From an uncultured Flavobacteriales bacterium (GTDB lineage Bacteria; Bacteroidota; Bacteroidia; Flavobacteriales_D; CAJJDF01), in contig CALLII010000089.1 in assembly GCA_938009745.1 (NCBI GenBank), positions 1 through 41,928 on the forward strand: a stretch of 41,928 nucleotides of DNA, given 5' to 3'. Shown here in pieces: positions 8,167 to 15,856 of this stretch; position 1 is the stretch's first letter, and each line of letters begins with the position of its first letter. Under the pieces are notes generated by a model that saw only the letters and a list, made by a program, of their open reading frames with translations, ran no database searches and had not been told where the DNA came from. Made by a program: the position numbers and the translations under genes.

Positions 8167-9270
8167 TTAAGCTTTACCTAGCTGTTTAAGCATTTTACCA
8201 TGATAATAAATTGCTTGTAAAAAAGTTTTATGACTATTGTATGGTACATTGAATTCTTCAGCAGTTGCTTTTACAATTTTAGATAGCTTTTTATAATGTA
8301 CGTGACAAATATTAGGAAACAAGTGATGCTCAACTTGATAATTTAATCCACCTACATACCAAGCGAATATTCTACTTTTAGGAGCAAAGTTACTAGTTGT
8401 TTCCATTTGGTGAATAGCAAAGTTATTTTCAATTGTTAAATCATCAGTTGGCTTAACAAAAGTGGTTTCGGGAACAACATGAGCTGGTTGGAAAACTATT
8501 CCTAAAATAAATCCAGCTATGTAATGCATAACAAGTACAAACAATACAACCCAATACCATGATATTGGTAATATGATTATTGGAAGAATAATAGTTAAGC
8601 AATAGTATAAGATTTTACTACCTATTAACTTGTATAAATTCTTTTTGTAAGATTCATTAAAGTTCTTCAAAAGATTCATTTCTTTATACCTCTTAAGTTG
8701 TTGAAAGTCTTTAGTTGTCATCCACATTACTGTCATTAAACCATAAAAGAACCAAGCGTATAAATATTGATATTTATGTATTGGTTTCCATTCTTCATCA
8801 GGAGTAAATCTCATAAGTCCAATAGTCGATATATCTTCATCATGCCCATGAACGTTAGTGTAAGAATGGTGAAGAACATTATGTTGGATTTTCCAGTTAA
8901 GTGCATAACCACCAACTAAGTTTATAATTCGGCCAACCCAAGTGTTTACTTTATCTTTTTTAGAATAAGATCCATGGTTTGCATCATGCATAATGGATAA
9001 TCCTACTCCTGCCATTCCAAATCCCATTATTACATAAAGAAAAAATACTGTCCAAAAACCAGTTACTTGACCAGAAAGTACAAATCCTAGAGGTATTAAA
9101 TAAAGTAAAGTCATAAAAATAGTTTTTATAACCATGTTTGTATTTGCGTATTTTGAGATATTATTTTCTTTGAAATAAAGTCTAACTCTTTTGTTAAGAG
9201 TGGAAGAAAAATCTTTACCTATTGTGTGAGAAAATCGTAGTGGTTTATGTTCTTTTGAAACTGAACTCAT
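8167..9270 (-). CDS. Membrane fatty acid desaturase (front-end/acyl-CoA type)
   Basis: This is an integral-membrane diiron desaturase of 367 residues that inserts a double bond in fatty acyl chains. All three histidine boxes are present: HDANH (H95, H99), HNVLHH (130-135) and QVEHH (312-316). The last begins with Q, as in front-end (delta-5/6-like) and linoleoyl-CoA desaturases. Two hydrophobic pairs flank the boxes (about 47-95 and 210-255). There is no N-terminal cytochrome b5 domain, so an external electron donor is needed. It stands alone, with a terminator behind it and a TAAATTTG box ahead of it. A role in membrane fluidity or polyunsaturated lipids is likely, but position specificity cannot be read. 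Confidence 0.9.
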   Translation of the reverse strand: MSSVSKEHKPLRFSHTIGKDFSSTLNKRVRLYFKENNISKYANTNMVIKTIFMTLLYLIPLGFVLSGQVTGFWTVFFLYVIMGFGMAGVGLSIMHDANHGSYSKKDKVNTWVGRIINLVGGYALNWKIQHNVLHHSYTNVHGHDEDISTIGLMRFTPDEEWKPIHKYQYLYAWFFYGLMTVMWMTTKDFQQLKRYKEMNLLKNFNESYKKNLYKLIGSKILYYCLTIILPIIILPISWYWVVLFVLVMHYIAGFILGIVFQPAHVVPETTFVKPTDDLTIENNFAIHQMETTSNFAPKSRIFAWYVGGLNYQVEHHLFPNICHVHYKKLSKIVKATAEEFNVPYNSHKTFLQAIYYHGKMLKQLGKA

Positions 9271-9292
9271 ATGTTGTATTTTGATTATAAAA

Positions 9293-9300
9293 CAAATTTA
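9293..9300 (-). promoter_or_regulatory. -7 box of the desaturase promoter (minus strand)
   Basis: Read on the minus strand, 9300-9293 is TAAATTTG, an exact TAnnTTTG match 22 nt before the start codon. The best upstream TTG (9318-9316) is only 15 nt away, so the -33 element is weak. Confidence 0.5.
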
Positions 9301-9377
9301 CCCATAAAATTGATTCAATGTCTGATTTAGGGTGTTTTTTATTCTAATTTGTTTGTGAATAACTGTTGATAGAGCCT

Positions 9378-10037
9378 CTAATTTCTTGATCCAAAAATTG
9401 TGCTACCTACTCTTATCATAGTACTACCTTCCTCAATAGCAATGGAATAATCGCCACTCATCCCCATAGATATTATTTTGGAACTAGGAGAAATTAGTAG
9501 TAATTTATCACTAATTTTTTTTAAGGTTATAAATTCATTCCTTACAACAGCATTATTATCAGTAAAAGTAGCCATTCCCATTACTCCAGCTATTGATATG
9601 TTGTTTAATTCTTTAAAATCCTCACTTTCTATTAATTCAAGTCCTTCTTTTTCTGTAAAACCATATTTAGCTTCCTCTTTAGCTATATGAAATTGAAGAA
9701 GACAAGAAATTACACGGTTATTTTTTTTAGCTTCTTTATTTACTTCATTCAGTAACTTAAAAGAATCGATCGAATGAATAAGAGAAATAAATGGCGCTAT
9801 TTTCTTGGTTTTTTTACTTTGTAAATGGCCTATCATGTGCCATTCAATATCTTTTGGAAGTACTCTATGTTTTTCAACTAATTCTTCAACTCGGTTTTCA
9901 CCAAAAACTCTTTGGCCTGTTTTATATAAAACTTCAATATTTTCTATTGGTTTGGTTTTAGAAACAGCTACCAAACAAACAGACTCAGGAATTGCATCTT
10001 GTACTTTTTTTAAATTATCAACTAAGGAATTACTCAT
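9378..10037 (-). CDS. YggS/PLPBP-family pyridoxal phosphate homeostasis protein
   Basis: A 219-residue protein of the PLP-binding homeostasis family (YggS, PROSC), single-domain type III fold. The PLP lysine is K27 in CLVAVSKTKP. Other family blocks are FGENRVEEL, IEWHMIGHLQSKK, MGMATF and SMGMSGDYSIAIEEGSTMIRVGSTIFGSR (positions about 190-219). The family has no known catalytic activity and keeps free PLP and amino acid pools balanced. The gene is single, with 72 nt to the next minus-strand gene upstream and 107 nt to the desaturase. No terminator or strong promoter is evident. Length and ends agree well with homologues. Confidence 0.94.
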   Translation of the reverse strand: MSNSLVDNLKKVQDAIPESVCLVAVSKTKPIENIEVLYKTGQRVFGENRVEELVEKHRVLPKDIEWHMIGHLQSKKTKKIAPFISLIHSIDSFKLLNEVNKEAKKNNRVISCLLQFHIAKEEAKYGFTEKEGLELIESEDFKELNNISIAGVMGMATFTDNNAVVRNEFITLKKISDKLLLISPSSKIISMGMSGDYSIAIEEGSTMIRVGSTIFGSRN

Positions 10038-10109
10038 GGATAGTAGTTTTATATACCATAAAAATAAGCATAAATAGGGGAGGGAATCAATATTTTACAA
10101 CCGAAATAC

Positions 10110-10526
10110 TTATGAAACATTCCCCGTCATTTTTAAGTAAGATCTGGTAGCTAACTCTTTTAGTATTTCCTTGTCAATTAATTTTAAAGATTTAATATAC
10201 AGGCAACCAGCACTTGTTTTACACTTCCCTATTTTGTCAATTAAATCTTGCGTTTCTTTAAATCCGGCAGGCATGTATATTGTTAGATTTGCTTTGCGAG
10301 AGGAGAATCCTAAAGGAAACCATTCGCCTTCGCGTCCACTTTTGCCTTTGTAGTGGTATGTTCCAAATCCTACAATATCTTTGCCCCACATTTTGGGTCT
10401 CTGTCCACTTACTTTTTCGAATAAGATATGTAATTCACTACAATCCAATTTATGACTTTCATTTTCAATTGAGTTGATATAAGCAGCTACATCTGCATCA
10501 TTTTGTTGTGTTTTTAGTTCAGCCAT
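10110..10526 (-). CDS. DUF1801 domain protein
   Basis: A 138-residue cytosolic protein matching the DUF1801 fold: an N-terminal helix (DVAAYINSIENESHKLDC), then ELHILFEKVSGQRPKMWG, GFGTYHYKGKSGREGEWFPL, RKANLTIYMPAGF and a C-terminal CLYIKSLKLIDKEILKEL. The family has a small alpha/beta fold related to YdhG and has no established biochemical function. Its start overlaps the stop of the VOC gene by one base (TAATG on the minus strand), so the two are translationally coupled and probably share a transcript. Family membership is clear from the GxxxWFPLGFS and YMPAGF blocks; function is unknown. Confidence 0.82.
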   Translation of the reverse strand: MAELKTQQNDADVAAYINSIENESHKLDCSELHILFEKVSGQRPKMWGKDIVGFGTYHYKGKSGREGEWFPLGFSSRKANLTIYMPAGFKETQDLIDKIGKCKTSAGCLYIKSLKLIDKEILKELATRSYLKMTGNVS

Positions 10527-11056
10527 TAGTTGGTGGATTTGTAAGTATAATTTGGCTCGTACAACTCTATTTTATTCCCTTCAATATCCATTAAGTGAAT
10601 AAACTTGCCATAAGGATAGGTTGCAATAGTATCTAGTAAGTGAATACTGTCTTTTTGTAATTGAGCTACCAGTAATTCTATATTTTCTACTCGATAGTTT
10701 ATCATAAAATCTTTGGTAGAAGGTAAAAAATAATTTCCTTTATCACTCATTGCACTCCATTGTAAAGAACCCATTCTTGTTGAATCGCCATGATTTTCTT
10801 GCCATTCATACCGAGAGCCATAAGGTCCTTTTGGTAATCCTAAATTATCTTGATACCATTTATTTAATTTCCCTGGATTATGACTTTTAAAGAAAATCCC
10901 AGCAATTCCTGATACTTTATAATTACCATCAAATTTAATTCCGTCAATAGTTTTAGGTATTGGTTCTATCTTAAATTCATTTTTTAAAAAATTAAAATAA
11001 TAACCTGAAAAGAAAGAAAGTAATACTCCAATTGTAATCAAGAATGCTCGTTTCAT
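10526..11056 (-). CDS. VOC (glyoxalase-like) domain protein with N-terminal membrane anchor
   Basis: A 176-residue protein. Residues about 4-24 (AFLITIGVLLSFFSGYYFNF) form an uncleaved signal anchor or signal peptide. The rest is one vicinal-oxygen-chelate domain: GIAGIFFKSHNPGKLNKWY, NLGLPKGPYGSRYEW, MINYRVENIELLVAQL and a terminal HLMDIEGNKIELYEP. The terminal block carries the typical metal-ligand glutamate. VOC domains serve as lyases, dioxygenases or resistance proteins, and the sequence does not choose between these. A membrane-anchored VOC domain is less usual than the common cytosolic one. It ends on the first base of the DUF1801 gene and is 11 nt downstream of a T9SS cargo gene on the same strand. 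Confidence 0.8.
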   Translation of the reverse strand: MKRAFLITIGVLLSFFSGYYFNFLKNEFKIEPIPKTIDGIKFDGNYKVSGIAGIFFKSHNPGKLNKWYQDNLGLPKGPYGSRYEWQENHGDSTRMGSLQWSAMSDKGNYFLPSTKDFMINYRVENIELLVAQLQKDSIHLLDTIATYPYGKFIHLMDIEGNKIELYEPNYTYKSTN

Positions 11057-11067
11057 AGTATAAAGGG

Positions 11068-11958
11068 TTATTTATTTATAATAAAATTCTCACGACCAAT
11101 AGATTCGCTAGCTTCAATTATAATAAAGTATTCTCCTGAATCATATGAGTCTATATTGATATTAATTTTATTTGAATTTGAAACTGATTGTTCTATGAGT
11201 TTACCATTAATATCAAAAATAGAATAAGAAAACTCATTGTAATCTTCTTCTAATTCTATAGAAATAAATTCAGAAGCTGGATTGGGATATAGTTTTATTT
11301 TAGATGAAAATTCATTTTCCTCCAAAGAAACATGATTGACAGTTACCCAATGGACTTCAGGTCCTTTCCCAAAGCAACCGGTTGAATCTGTAATTGTTAG
11401 ATAATAATTGATGTTTTGAGTCGGTTTAGCCCAAGTATTTCGACTTGTAGAGTCTGTTAAGCCATGATTGGGTCGCCAAATATATTTTAAAGGATTTATT
11501 CCACCAAAAATACCTCCTCCATTTAGTTGAATAGAATCTCCTGCGTTTATATTATGATTGTAATATCCTAGAGTTCGATAATATCCAGAATATCTCATTT
11601 TAATTGAATCTACAGCAATATTCCCAAGACTATCTGTCACATATAAATAAAATATAGAGTCATTACTGAAATTAGTAACCTCAGGATTAGCAAGTGTAGT
11701 ATCATTTAGATAATCTGATGCGGTAAAAATAAATGTTCTCCAATTTATGTATACTTGAGTATTTCTAGTTTCCCATTTGTAAGTATAAGGTGGTGTCCCA
11801 CCAGATATTGTTAAAGAATCACCCAAAAAAGTTGTTATAGGTCTGGATTCAGTGCAGATGAACTTAGTAAATGGACCTAAGTCTATACTAAACTGGGAAT
11901 TACCTTTTATTGTAAGATAAAATATTGATATAATTGAGAGTAAAAGAATTCGATTCAT
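11068..11958 (-). CDS. Secreted protein with T9SS type A sorting domain
   Basis: A 296-residue exported protein. The signal peptide (MNRILLLSIISIFYLTIKGN) is followed by two immunoglobulin/PKD-like segments (about 40-120, GGTPPYTYKWETRN; about 125-205, GGGIFGGINPLKYIWRPNHG). The C-terminal 75 residues are a type A sorting domain: IKLYPNPASEFISIELE, FDINGKLIEQ, IDSYDSGEYFIIIE, ending FIINK. Type A domains direct export through the T9SS and are cut off when the cargo is attached or released. No catalytic motif is visible, so it may be a surface structural or binding protein. It is unusually short for this cargo class. The adjoining downstream genes are VOC and DUF1801, which suggests shared transcription but not a shared job. 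Confidence 0.87.
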   Translation of the reverse strand: MNRILLLSIISIFYLTIKGNSQFSIDLGPFTKFICTESRPITTFLGDSLTISGGTPPYTYKWETRNTQVYINWRTFIFTASDYLNDTTLANPEVTNFSNDSIFYLYVTDSLGNIAVDSIKMRYSGYYRTLGYYNHNINAGDSIQLNGGGIFGGINPLKYIWRPNHGLTDSTSRNTWAKPTQNINYYLTITDSTGCFGKGPEVHWVTVNHVSLEENEFSSKIKLYPNPASEFISIELEEDYNEFSYSIFDINGKLIEQSVSNSNKININIDSYDSGEYFIIIEASESIGRENFIINK

Positions 11959-11982
11959 GTAGATTCAATTTTGACCAATTTA

Positions 11983-11990
11983 CAAAATTA
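11983..11990 (-). promoter_or_regulatory. Possible -7 box before the type A T9SS gene (minus strand)
   Basis: Minus-strand TAATTTTG (11990-11983) fits TAnnTTTG and lies 24 nt before the start codon. No TTG is found at the right distance upstream, so this is a weak call. Confidence 0.35.
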
Positions 11991-12038
11991 TAGCGATAAT
12001 CAAAACCAGAGATTATAATAGAATATTAATTTTACACC

Positions 12039-12371
12039 TTATATTCCTTTTGTATCATAGTAGTTAAGAATCTTAAGCAACACTTCTTTAGCTTCATCTA
12101 CCGATTTGGAGTGAATTACATTAAAAGGGAAATCCCAATTTTCGTTTATTATCACGTGAATTCTGAATTCTCCTTGGTTAGTTGACACTTTCCCATACCA
12201 ACCAATATCAACTATTAGGTTTTGTGCAGGAAATACGCACTGAAATATATCTTCGTTTAAATACTCTAAGCTATCTGCTTCATTATATTCATTAAGAGGA
12301 TCATACGTATAAAAATCATTATTAATGAGTCTACAACCCTGAGGGAGTTCTATTTCTTGGAGTTCAATCAT
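12039..12371 (-). CDS. Conserved-looking hypothetical protein, 110 residues
   Basis: I do not recognise this protein. It is soluble, acidic, without signal peptide, and rich in aromatic residues (FYTYDPLNEYNEADSLEYL, VDIGWYGKV, NENWDFPFNVI). Its C-terminal helix (SVDEAKEVLLKILNYYD) suggests a small alpha/beta fold. It starts 4 nt after the ABC exporter stop on the minus strand, so it is the last gene of a three-gene unit with the exporter and cystathionine beta-synthase genes. Base composition is like its neighbours. Its close coupling to the exporter makes it a real gene. Small proteins of this shape are sometimes immunity-like or SMI1/KNR4-like, but I see no motif to support that. Confidence 0.7.
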   Translation of the reverse strand: MIELQEIELPQGCRLINNDFYTYDPLNEYNEADSLEYLNEDIFQCVFPAQNLIVDIGWYGKVSTNQGEFRIHVIINENWDFPFNVIHSKSVDEAKEVLLKILNYYDTKGI

Positions 12372-12375
12372 TTAA

Positions 12376-14175
12376 TTAATCTTCAAATTGTATTTCATAC
12401 AAATTACGGTAAATTCCATTTTGTTCAAGTAGCTCATTATGAGTCCCTTGCTCCATAATTTTTCCTTTATCAAGTACAATAATCTTATCTGCTTTTTTAA
12501 TTGTAGAGAGCCTGTGTGCTACAATAATAGAAGTTCTACCTTGAGTCAATTTATCAATTGCATCCTGAATTAGTTCTTCAGTTTCGGTATCAATGCTGGA
12601 TGTAGCTTCATCCAAAACTAATATTTTAGGATTATACACATAAGCTCTTACAAACGAAATCAGCTGTCTTTGTCCAGTAGAAAGCGAGTTTCCTCTCTCT
12701 TTTACATCATAATCGTAATCTCCTGGTAATCGCATTATAAAATCGTGTAAGCCAACAAACTTAGACGCTTCAATTACTTCTTCTCTGGTAATATCTGGGT
12801 TGTTAAGAGTAATATTATTGAAAATAGTATCCGAAAATAGAAATACATCTTGGAGAACCACAGCAATATTTTCTCGTATGTTTTCTAAACTTAAATCTCT
12901 TAAGTCATTACCATCAATAGTAATTTTCCCTTTCTGGAATTCATAAAATCGGCTGAGTATATTTATAATACTAGATTTACCTGCTCCGGTAGCACCAACA
13001 AAGGCTACGGTTTGTCCTTCTTCAATTTCAAAAGAAAGATCTTTCAATACATAATCTTCATCATTGTAAGCAAATGACACCTCATTAAAAGTGATATTTC
13101 CTTTAAACATTTCATTTGTCTCATCCTTCACACTTCTTATCACTTGTTTGTCATCAAGTACTTCAAAAATGTTCTTAGCTCTCACTAACCCCCTTTGTAT
13201 TACATTAAATTTATCAGCAAGCATCCTAATAGGTCGATACAGCATATTTATCCAAAGAATAAATGCAACCAATTGTCCTGTGCTAGCCTCTGCTATTGGT
13301 CTGTCTATTATTTGATAAGAAGCATAAAATATGACAAAAGCAATTGAAATAGAGCTCAGAATTTCTACAACTGGGAAGAAAATAGAGTAGGCCCAAACCG
13401 ATTTGATGTGCGCATTTCTGTGCAGTTTGTTTATTTCGGTAAACTTATCGTATTCTACTTTTTCTCTCGAAAATAGCTGTAGAATAGTCATTCCTACAAT
13501 TCGCTCCTGAACAAAGGTATTAAGCTTAGAAACCTGAGTGCTCTCTAATTGATAGGCTTTTTTGATGGCATTTTTAAAAATATTTGTAGCCCAAAATAAT
13601 AAAGGTAGAGGAATAAGAATCATTAATGAAAACTTCCAATTTACAGCAAACATAAATCCAATAACTAGAGCCAAACTAAGTATATCACCAGCAATTGTTA
13701 TTATTCCATTAGAAAATATCTCGGAGGCAGCTTCTACATCAGAAACTAGTCTGGTAACAAGTCTCCCAATAGGGTTTTTGTCAAAAAACTGAGTTTTAAA
13801 CTTAATTAAGTGTTGGAACAAATGTTCTCTAATATCGGCTATTATACTTTGCCCAATAAGATTTGTAAAGTACACAGTAATAAAACGAAGTATAGCCTCC
13901 AAAACAATAGTAAAAATTGCAATTATTGTCCAGTATAGAAATCCATTGTCGGTATCTAAGTTTTCATTAATACTATTAAGATAATAAGAAGGACCTTCAA
14001 AACTATCAGTTTTCATTACGAATTTATCCACCATAAATCCTATAAGCAAAGGGCGAATAGGCGATAAAGCAGCATTAACAATTGTGCCCAGCACAGTGAA
14101 GAAAAACATCACTTTGTGCGGTTTTAGAAAAACTAAAATTCGCTTAAATAGCTGTATGTTATTAGTTTCTGTCAT
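12376..14175 (-). CDS. ABC transporter, fused permease and ATPase (MsbA/MDR-like exporter)
   Basis: A 599-residue half-transporter of the type IV exporter class. The N-terminal membrane domain has six hydrophobic segments (about 22-45, 80-105, 155-195, 265-290, 300-315). The ATPase domain has Walker A GATGAGKS (394-401), Q-loop VLQDVFLFSD, signature LSTGQ (498-502), Walker B ILVLDE (518-523) and the switch histidine H554 in VAHRLST. All catalytic residues are intact, so it should work as a homodimer exporting lipid, drug or peptide; the substrate cannot be told. It begins 4 nt after the cystathionine beta-synthase gene and ends 4 nt before an unknown gene. There is no C39 peptidase domain, so it is not a bacteriocin processing exporter. 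Confidence 0.92.
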   Translation of the reverse strand: MTETNNIQLFKRILVFLKPHKVMFFFTVLGTIVNAALSPIRPLLIGFMVDKFVMKTDSFEGPSYYLNSINENLDTDNGFLYWTIIAIFTIVLEAILRFITVYFTNLIGQSIIADIREHLFQHLIKFKTQFFDKNPIGRLVTRLVSDVEAASEIFSNGIITIAGDILSLALVIGFMFAVNWKFSLMILIPLPLLFWATNIFKNAIKKAYQLESTQVSKLNTFVQERIVGMTILQLFSREKVEYDKFTEINKLHRNAHIKSVWAYSIFFPVVEILSSISIAFVIFYASYQIIDRPIAEASTGQLVAFILWINMLYRPIRMLADKFNVIQRGLVRAKNIFEVLDDKQVIRSVKDETNEMFKGNITFNEVSFAYNDEDYVLKDLSFEIEEGQTVAFVGATGAGKSSIINILSRFYEFQKGKITIDGNDLRDLSLENIRENIAVVLQDVFLFSDTIFNNITLNNPDITREEVIEASKFVGLHDFIMRLPGDYDYDVKERGNSLSTGQRQLISFVRAYVYNPKILVLDEATSSIDTETEELIQDAIDKLTQGRTSIIVAHRLSTIKKADKIIVLDKGKIMEQGTHNELLEQNGIYRNLYEIQFED

Positions 14176-14179
14176 TAAA

Positions 14180-15538
14180 TTATGATATCGATTTAATGAT
14201 ATCTTGCTTAGTAATTATGTGGTAATGTCCGTTTTCTTGCTTTACCATTACTGCTGCATTTTCTTTAGTGATTAGTTTAGATATTTCTTCCATCTTGGTA
14301 TTTAAGTCTACCGTAGGAAATGGAGCGCCCATTACTAATTCAATAGAATCTCTTTTAGCTTCTGGATTTTGGTATAAATAGTTAAAAATATTAGTTTCAC
14401 TAATAGAACCTACCATTTCTTTGCCTTTAAATACAGGAAATTGCGAAATATTGAATTTGGACATTTTTTCGATAACCGAACTAAAAGTTTCATCATTATT
14501 TACAATTACTAAATGACCTTCTTTACTAACAATATCCTTAGCAGTAGGAGTTTCTAGATTTTCTACATAACCTCTTTCTTTCATCCACTCTTGATTAAAG
14601 AATTTACCAACATACCTACTTCCATGATCGTGAAAAAGAACCACAACTACATCTCCTTTTTTGAACATGTGTTTCATTTGTAGTATTCCTTGAATAGCTG
14701 AACCTGCTGAATTCCCAACAAATATTCCTTCTTCTTTAGCAATCCTTGGAGTCATAATTGCTCCCGCTTTATCAGTCACTTTTTCAAAATGATCGATAAT
14801 ATCAAAATCAACATTTTTTGGTAAAATATCTTCACCAATTCCTTCCGTTACATAAGGATATATTTCAGCTTCATCAAAAATTCCAGTTTCATGGTATTTT
14901 TTAAAAACAGAACCATACGTATCAATACCTAAAATTTTAACGTCAGGATTTTTTTCTTTTAAATATTTTCCAACTCCAGAAATTGTTCCTCCAGTTCCTA
15001 CACCAACTACAAAGTGAGTTATTTTTCCATCAGTTTGTTCCCAAATTTCTGGACCAGTACTTTCGTAATGAGCCAATCTATTAGATAAGTTATCGTATTG
15101 GTTTACGTACCAACTATTTGGAGTTTCTTTGGCTAATCTTTTTGATACGCTATAATATGACCTTGGATCATCTGAATCAACATTAGTTGGGCAAACTACA
15201 ACCTCGGCACCAACAGCTCTCAAGATATCCATTTTTTCTTTAGATTGCTTATCACTCAATACACATACCATTTTGTATCCTTTAATAATACAAGCCAATG
15301 CTAATCCCATTCCAGTATTTCCAGAAGTACCTTCAATAACAGTCCCACCAGGTTTAAGTCTTCCATCTGCCTCAGCATCTTCTATCATTTTTACCGCCAT
15401 TCTGTCTTTTGTAGAATTTCCTGGATTAGTAGTTTCAACTTTGGCAAGAACCAAAGCATCAATTTCGGCAGTTAATTTGTTCAATTTTACCATGGGAGTG
15501 TTTCCAATGGTTTCGAGTATGTTGTTGTAATATTTCAT
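14180..15538 (-). CDS. Cystathionine beta-synthase / cysteine synthase with C-terminal CBS domain pair
   Basis: A fold-type II PLP enzyme of 452 residues. The PLP lysine is K44 in NPGNSTKDRM, the substrate loop is GTSGNTGMGLA, and the phosphate-binding loop is VGTGGTISGVGKYL. A late GNSAGSA motif binds the pyridine ring side. Residues about 335-452 are two CBS domains (VNNDETFSSVIEKMSKFNIS and a second ending KQDIIKSIS), expected to bind adenosyl ligands and regulate activity. There is no heme-binding N-terminal region as in mammalian CBS. It condenses serine or O-acetylserine with homocysteine or sulfide; the exact substrate cannot be fixed. It leads the operon with the ABC exporter and has a minus-strand TATATTTG promoter box 34 nt upstream. 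Confidence 0.9.
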   Translation of the reverse strand: MKYYNNILETIGNTPMVKLNKLTAEIDALVLAKVETTNPGNSTKDRMAVKMIEDAEADGRLKPGGTVIEGTSGNTGMGLALACIIKGYKMVCVLSDKQSKEKMDILRAVGAEVVVCPTNVDSDDPRSYYSVSKRLAKETPNSWYVNQYDNLSNRLAHYESTGPEIWEQTDGKITHFVVGVGTGGTISGVGKYLKEKNPDVKILGIDTYGSVFKKYHETGIFDEAEIYPYVTEGIGEDILPKNVDFDIIDHFEKVTDKAGAIMTPRIAKEEGIFVGNSAGSAIQGILQMKHMFKKGDVVVVLFHDHGSRYVGKFFNQEWMKERGYVENLETPTAKDIVSKEGHLVIVNNDETFSSVIEKMSKFNISQFPVFKGKEMVGSISETNIFNYLYQNPEAKRDSIELVMGAPFPTVDLNTKMEEISKLITKENAAVMVKQENGHYHIITKQDIIKSIS

Positions 15539-15571
15539 TCCTAAACTTTTGAGTCTTTATTCTATATTTTG

Positions 15572-15579
15572 CAAATATA
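15572..15579 (-). promoter_or_regulatory. -7 box of the cystathionine beta-synthase operon (minus strand)
   Basis: Minus-strand TATATTTG (15579-15572) matches TAnnTTTG, 33 nt before the start codon. The 318-nt divergent gap 15539-15856 holds this box and the nqr promoter. The AT-rich stretch between them (15600-15780) shows no gene or clear operator. Confidence 0.5.
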
Positions 15580-15798
15580 AGTATTTGTGAACACTAAATC
15601 TGGAATGCTGAGGATTGAAAAAAAATATAAAAAACTTCTTTTTATTTTCAACTTATTTTAAATTTAAATAAAGATATTTTTATTTTTTAATCATCTTGTT
15701 TTTAGAGTTTTAATTGTGTTTTTGAAAAATTAAACAAGAGTTATAAGTTCCAGAATAAGATATTAACTTTCATTCTGTTGAAAAAAGAGAGTAAATGG

Positions 15799-15830
15799 TT
15801 GCATTTACATTTCAGCTTTTTATAAATTTG
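15799..15830 (+). promoter_or_regulatory. Promoter of the nqrABCDEF operon
   Basis: TTG (15799-15801), a 21-nt spacer and TAAATTTG (15823-15830) match the Bacteroidota sigma consensus exactly. The nqrA start is 26 nt downstream, giving a short leader without a Shine-Dalgarno. Confidence 0.75.
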
Positions 15831-15856
15831 CACCATTAAATGTAGAATTACATCCC

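Noticed and set aside
15600-15780. AT-rich stretch between the divergent cysteine and nqr operons, examined for a small RNA or operator
   Set aside because: No stable stem, consensus promoter pair or dyad was found by eye apart from the two promoters already listed.
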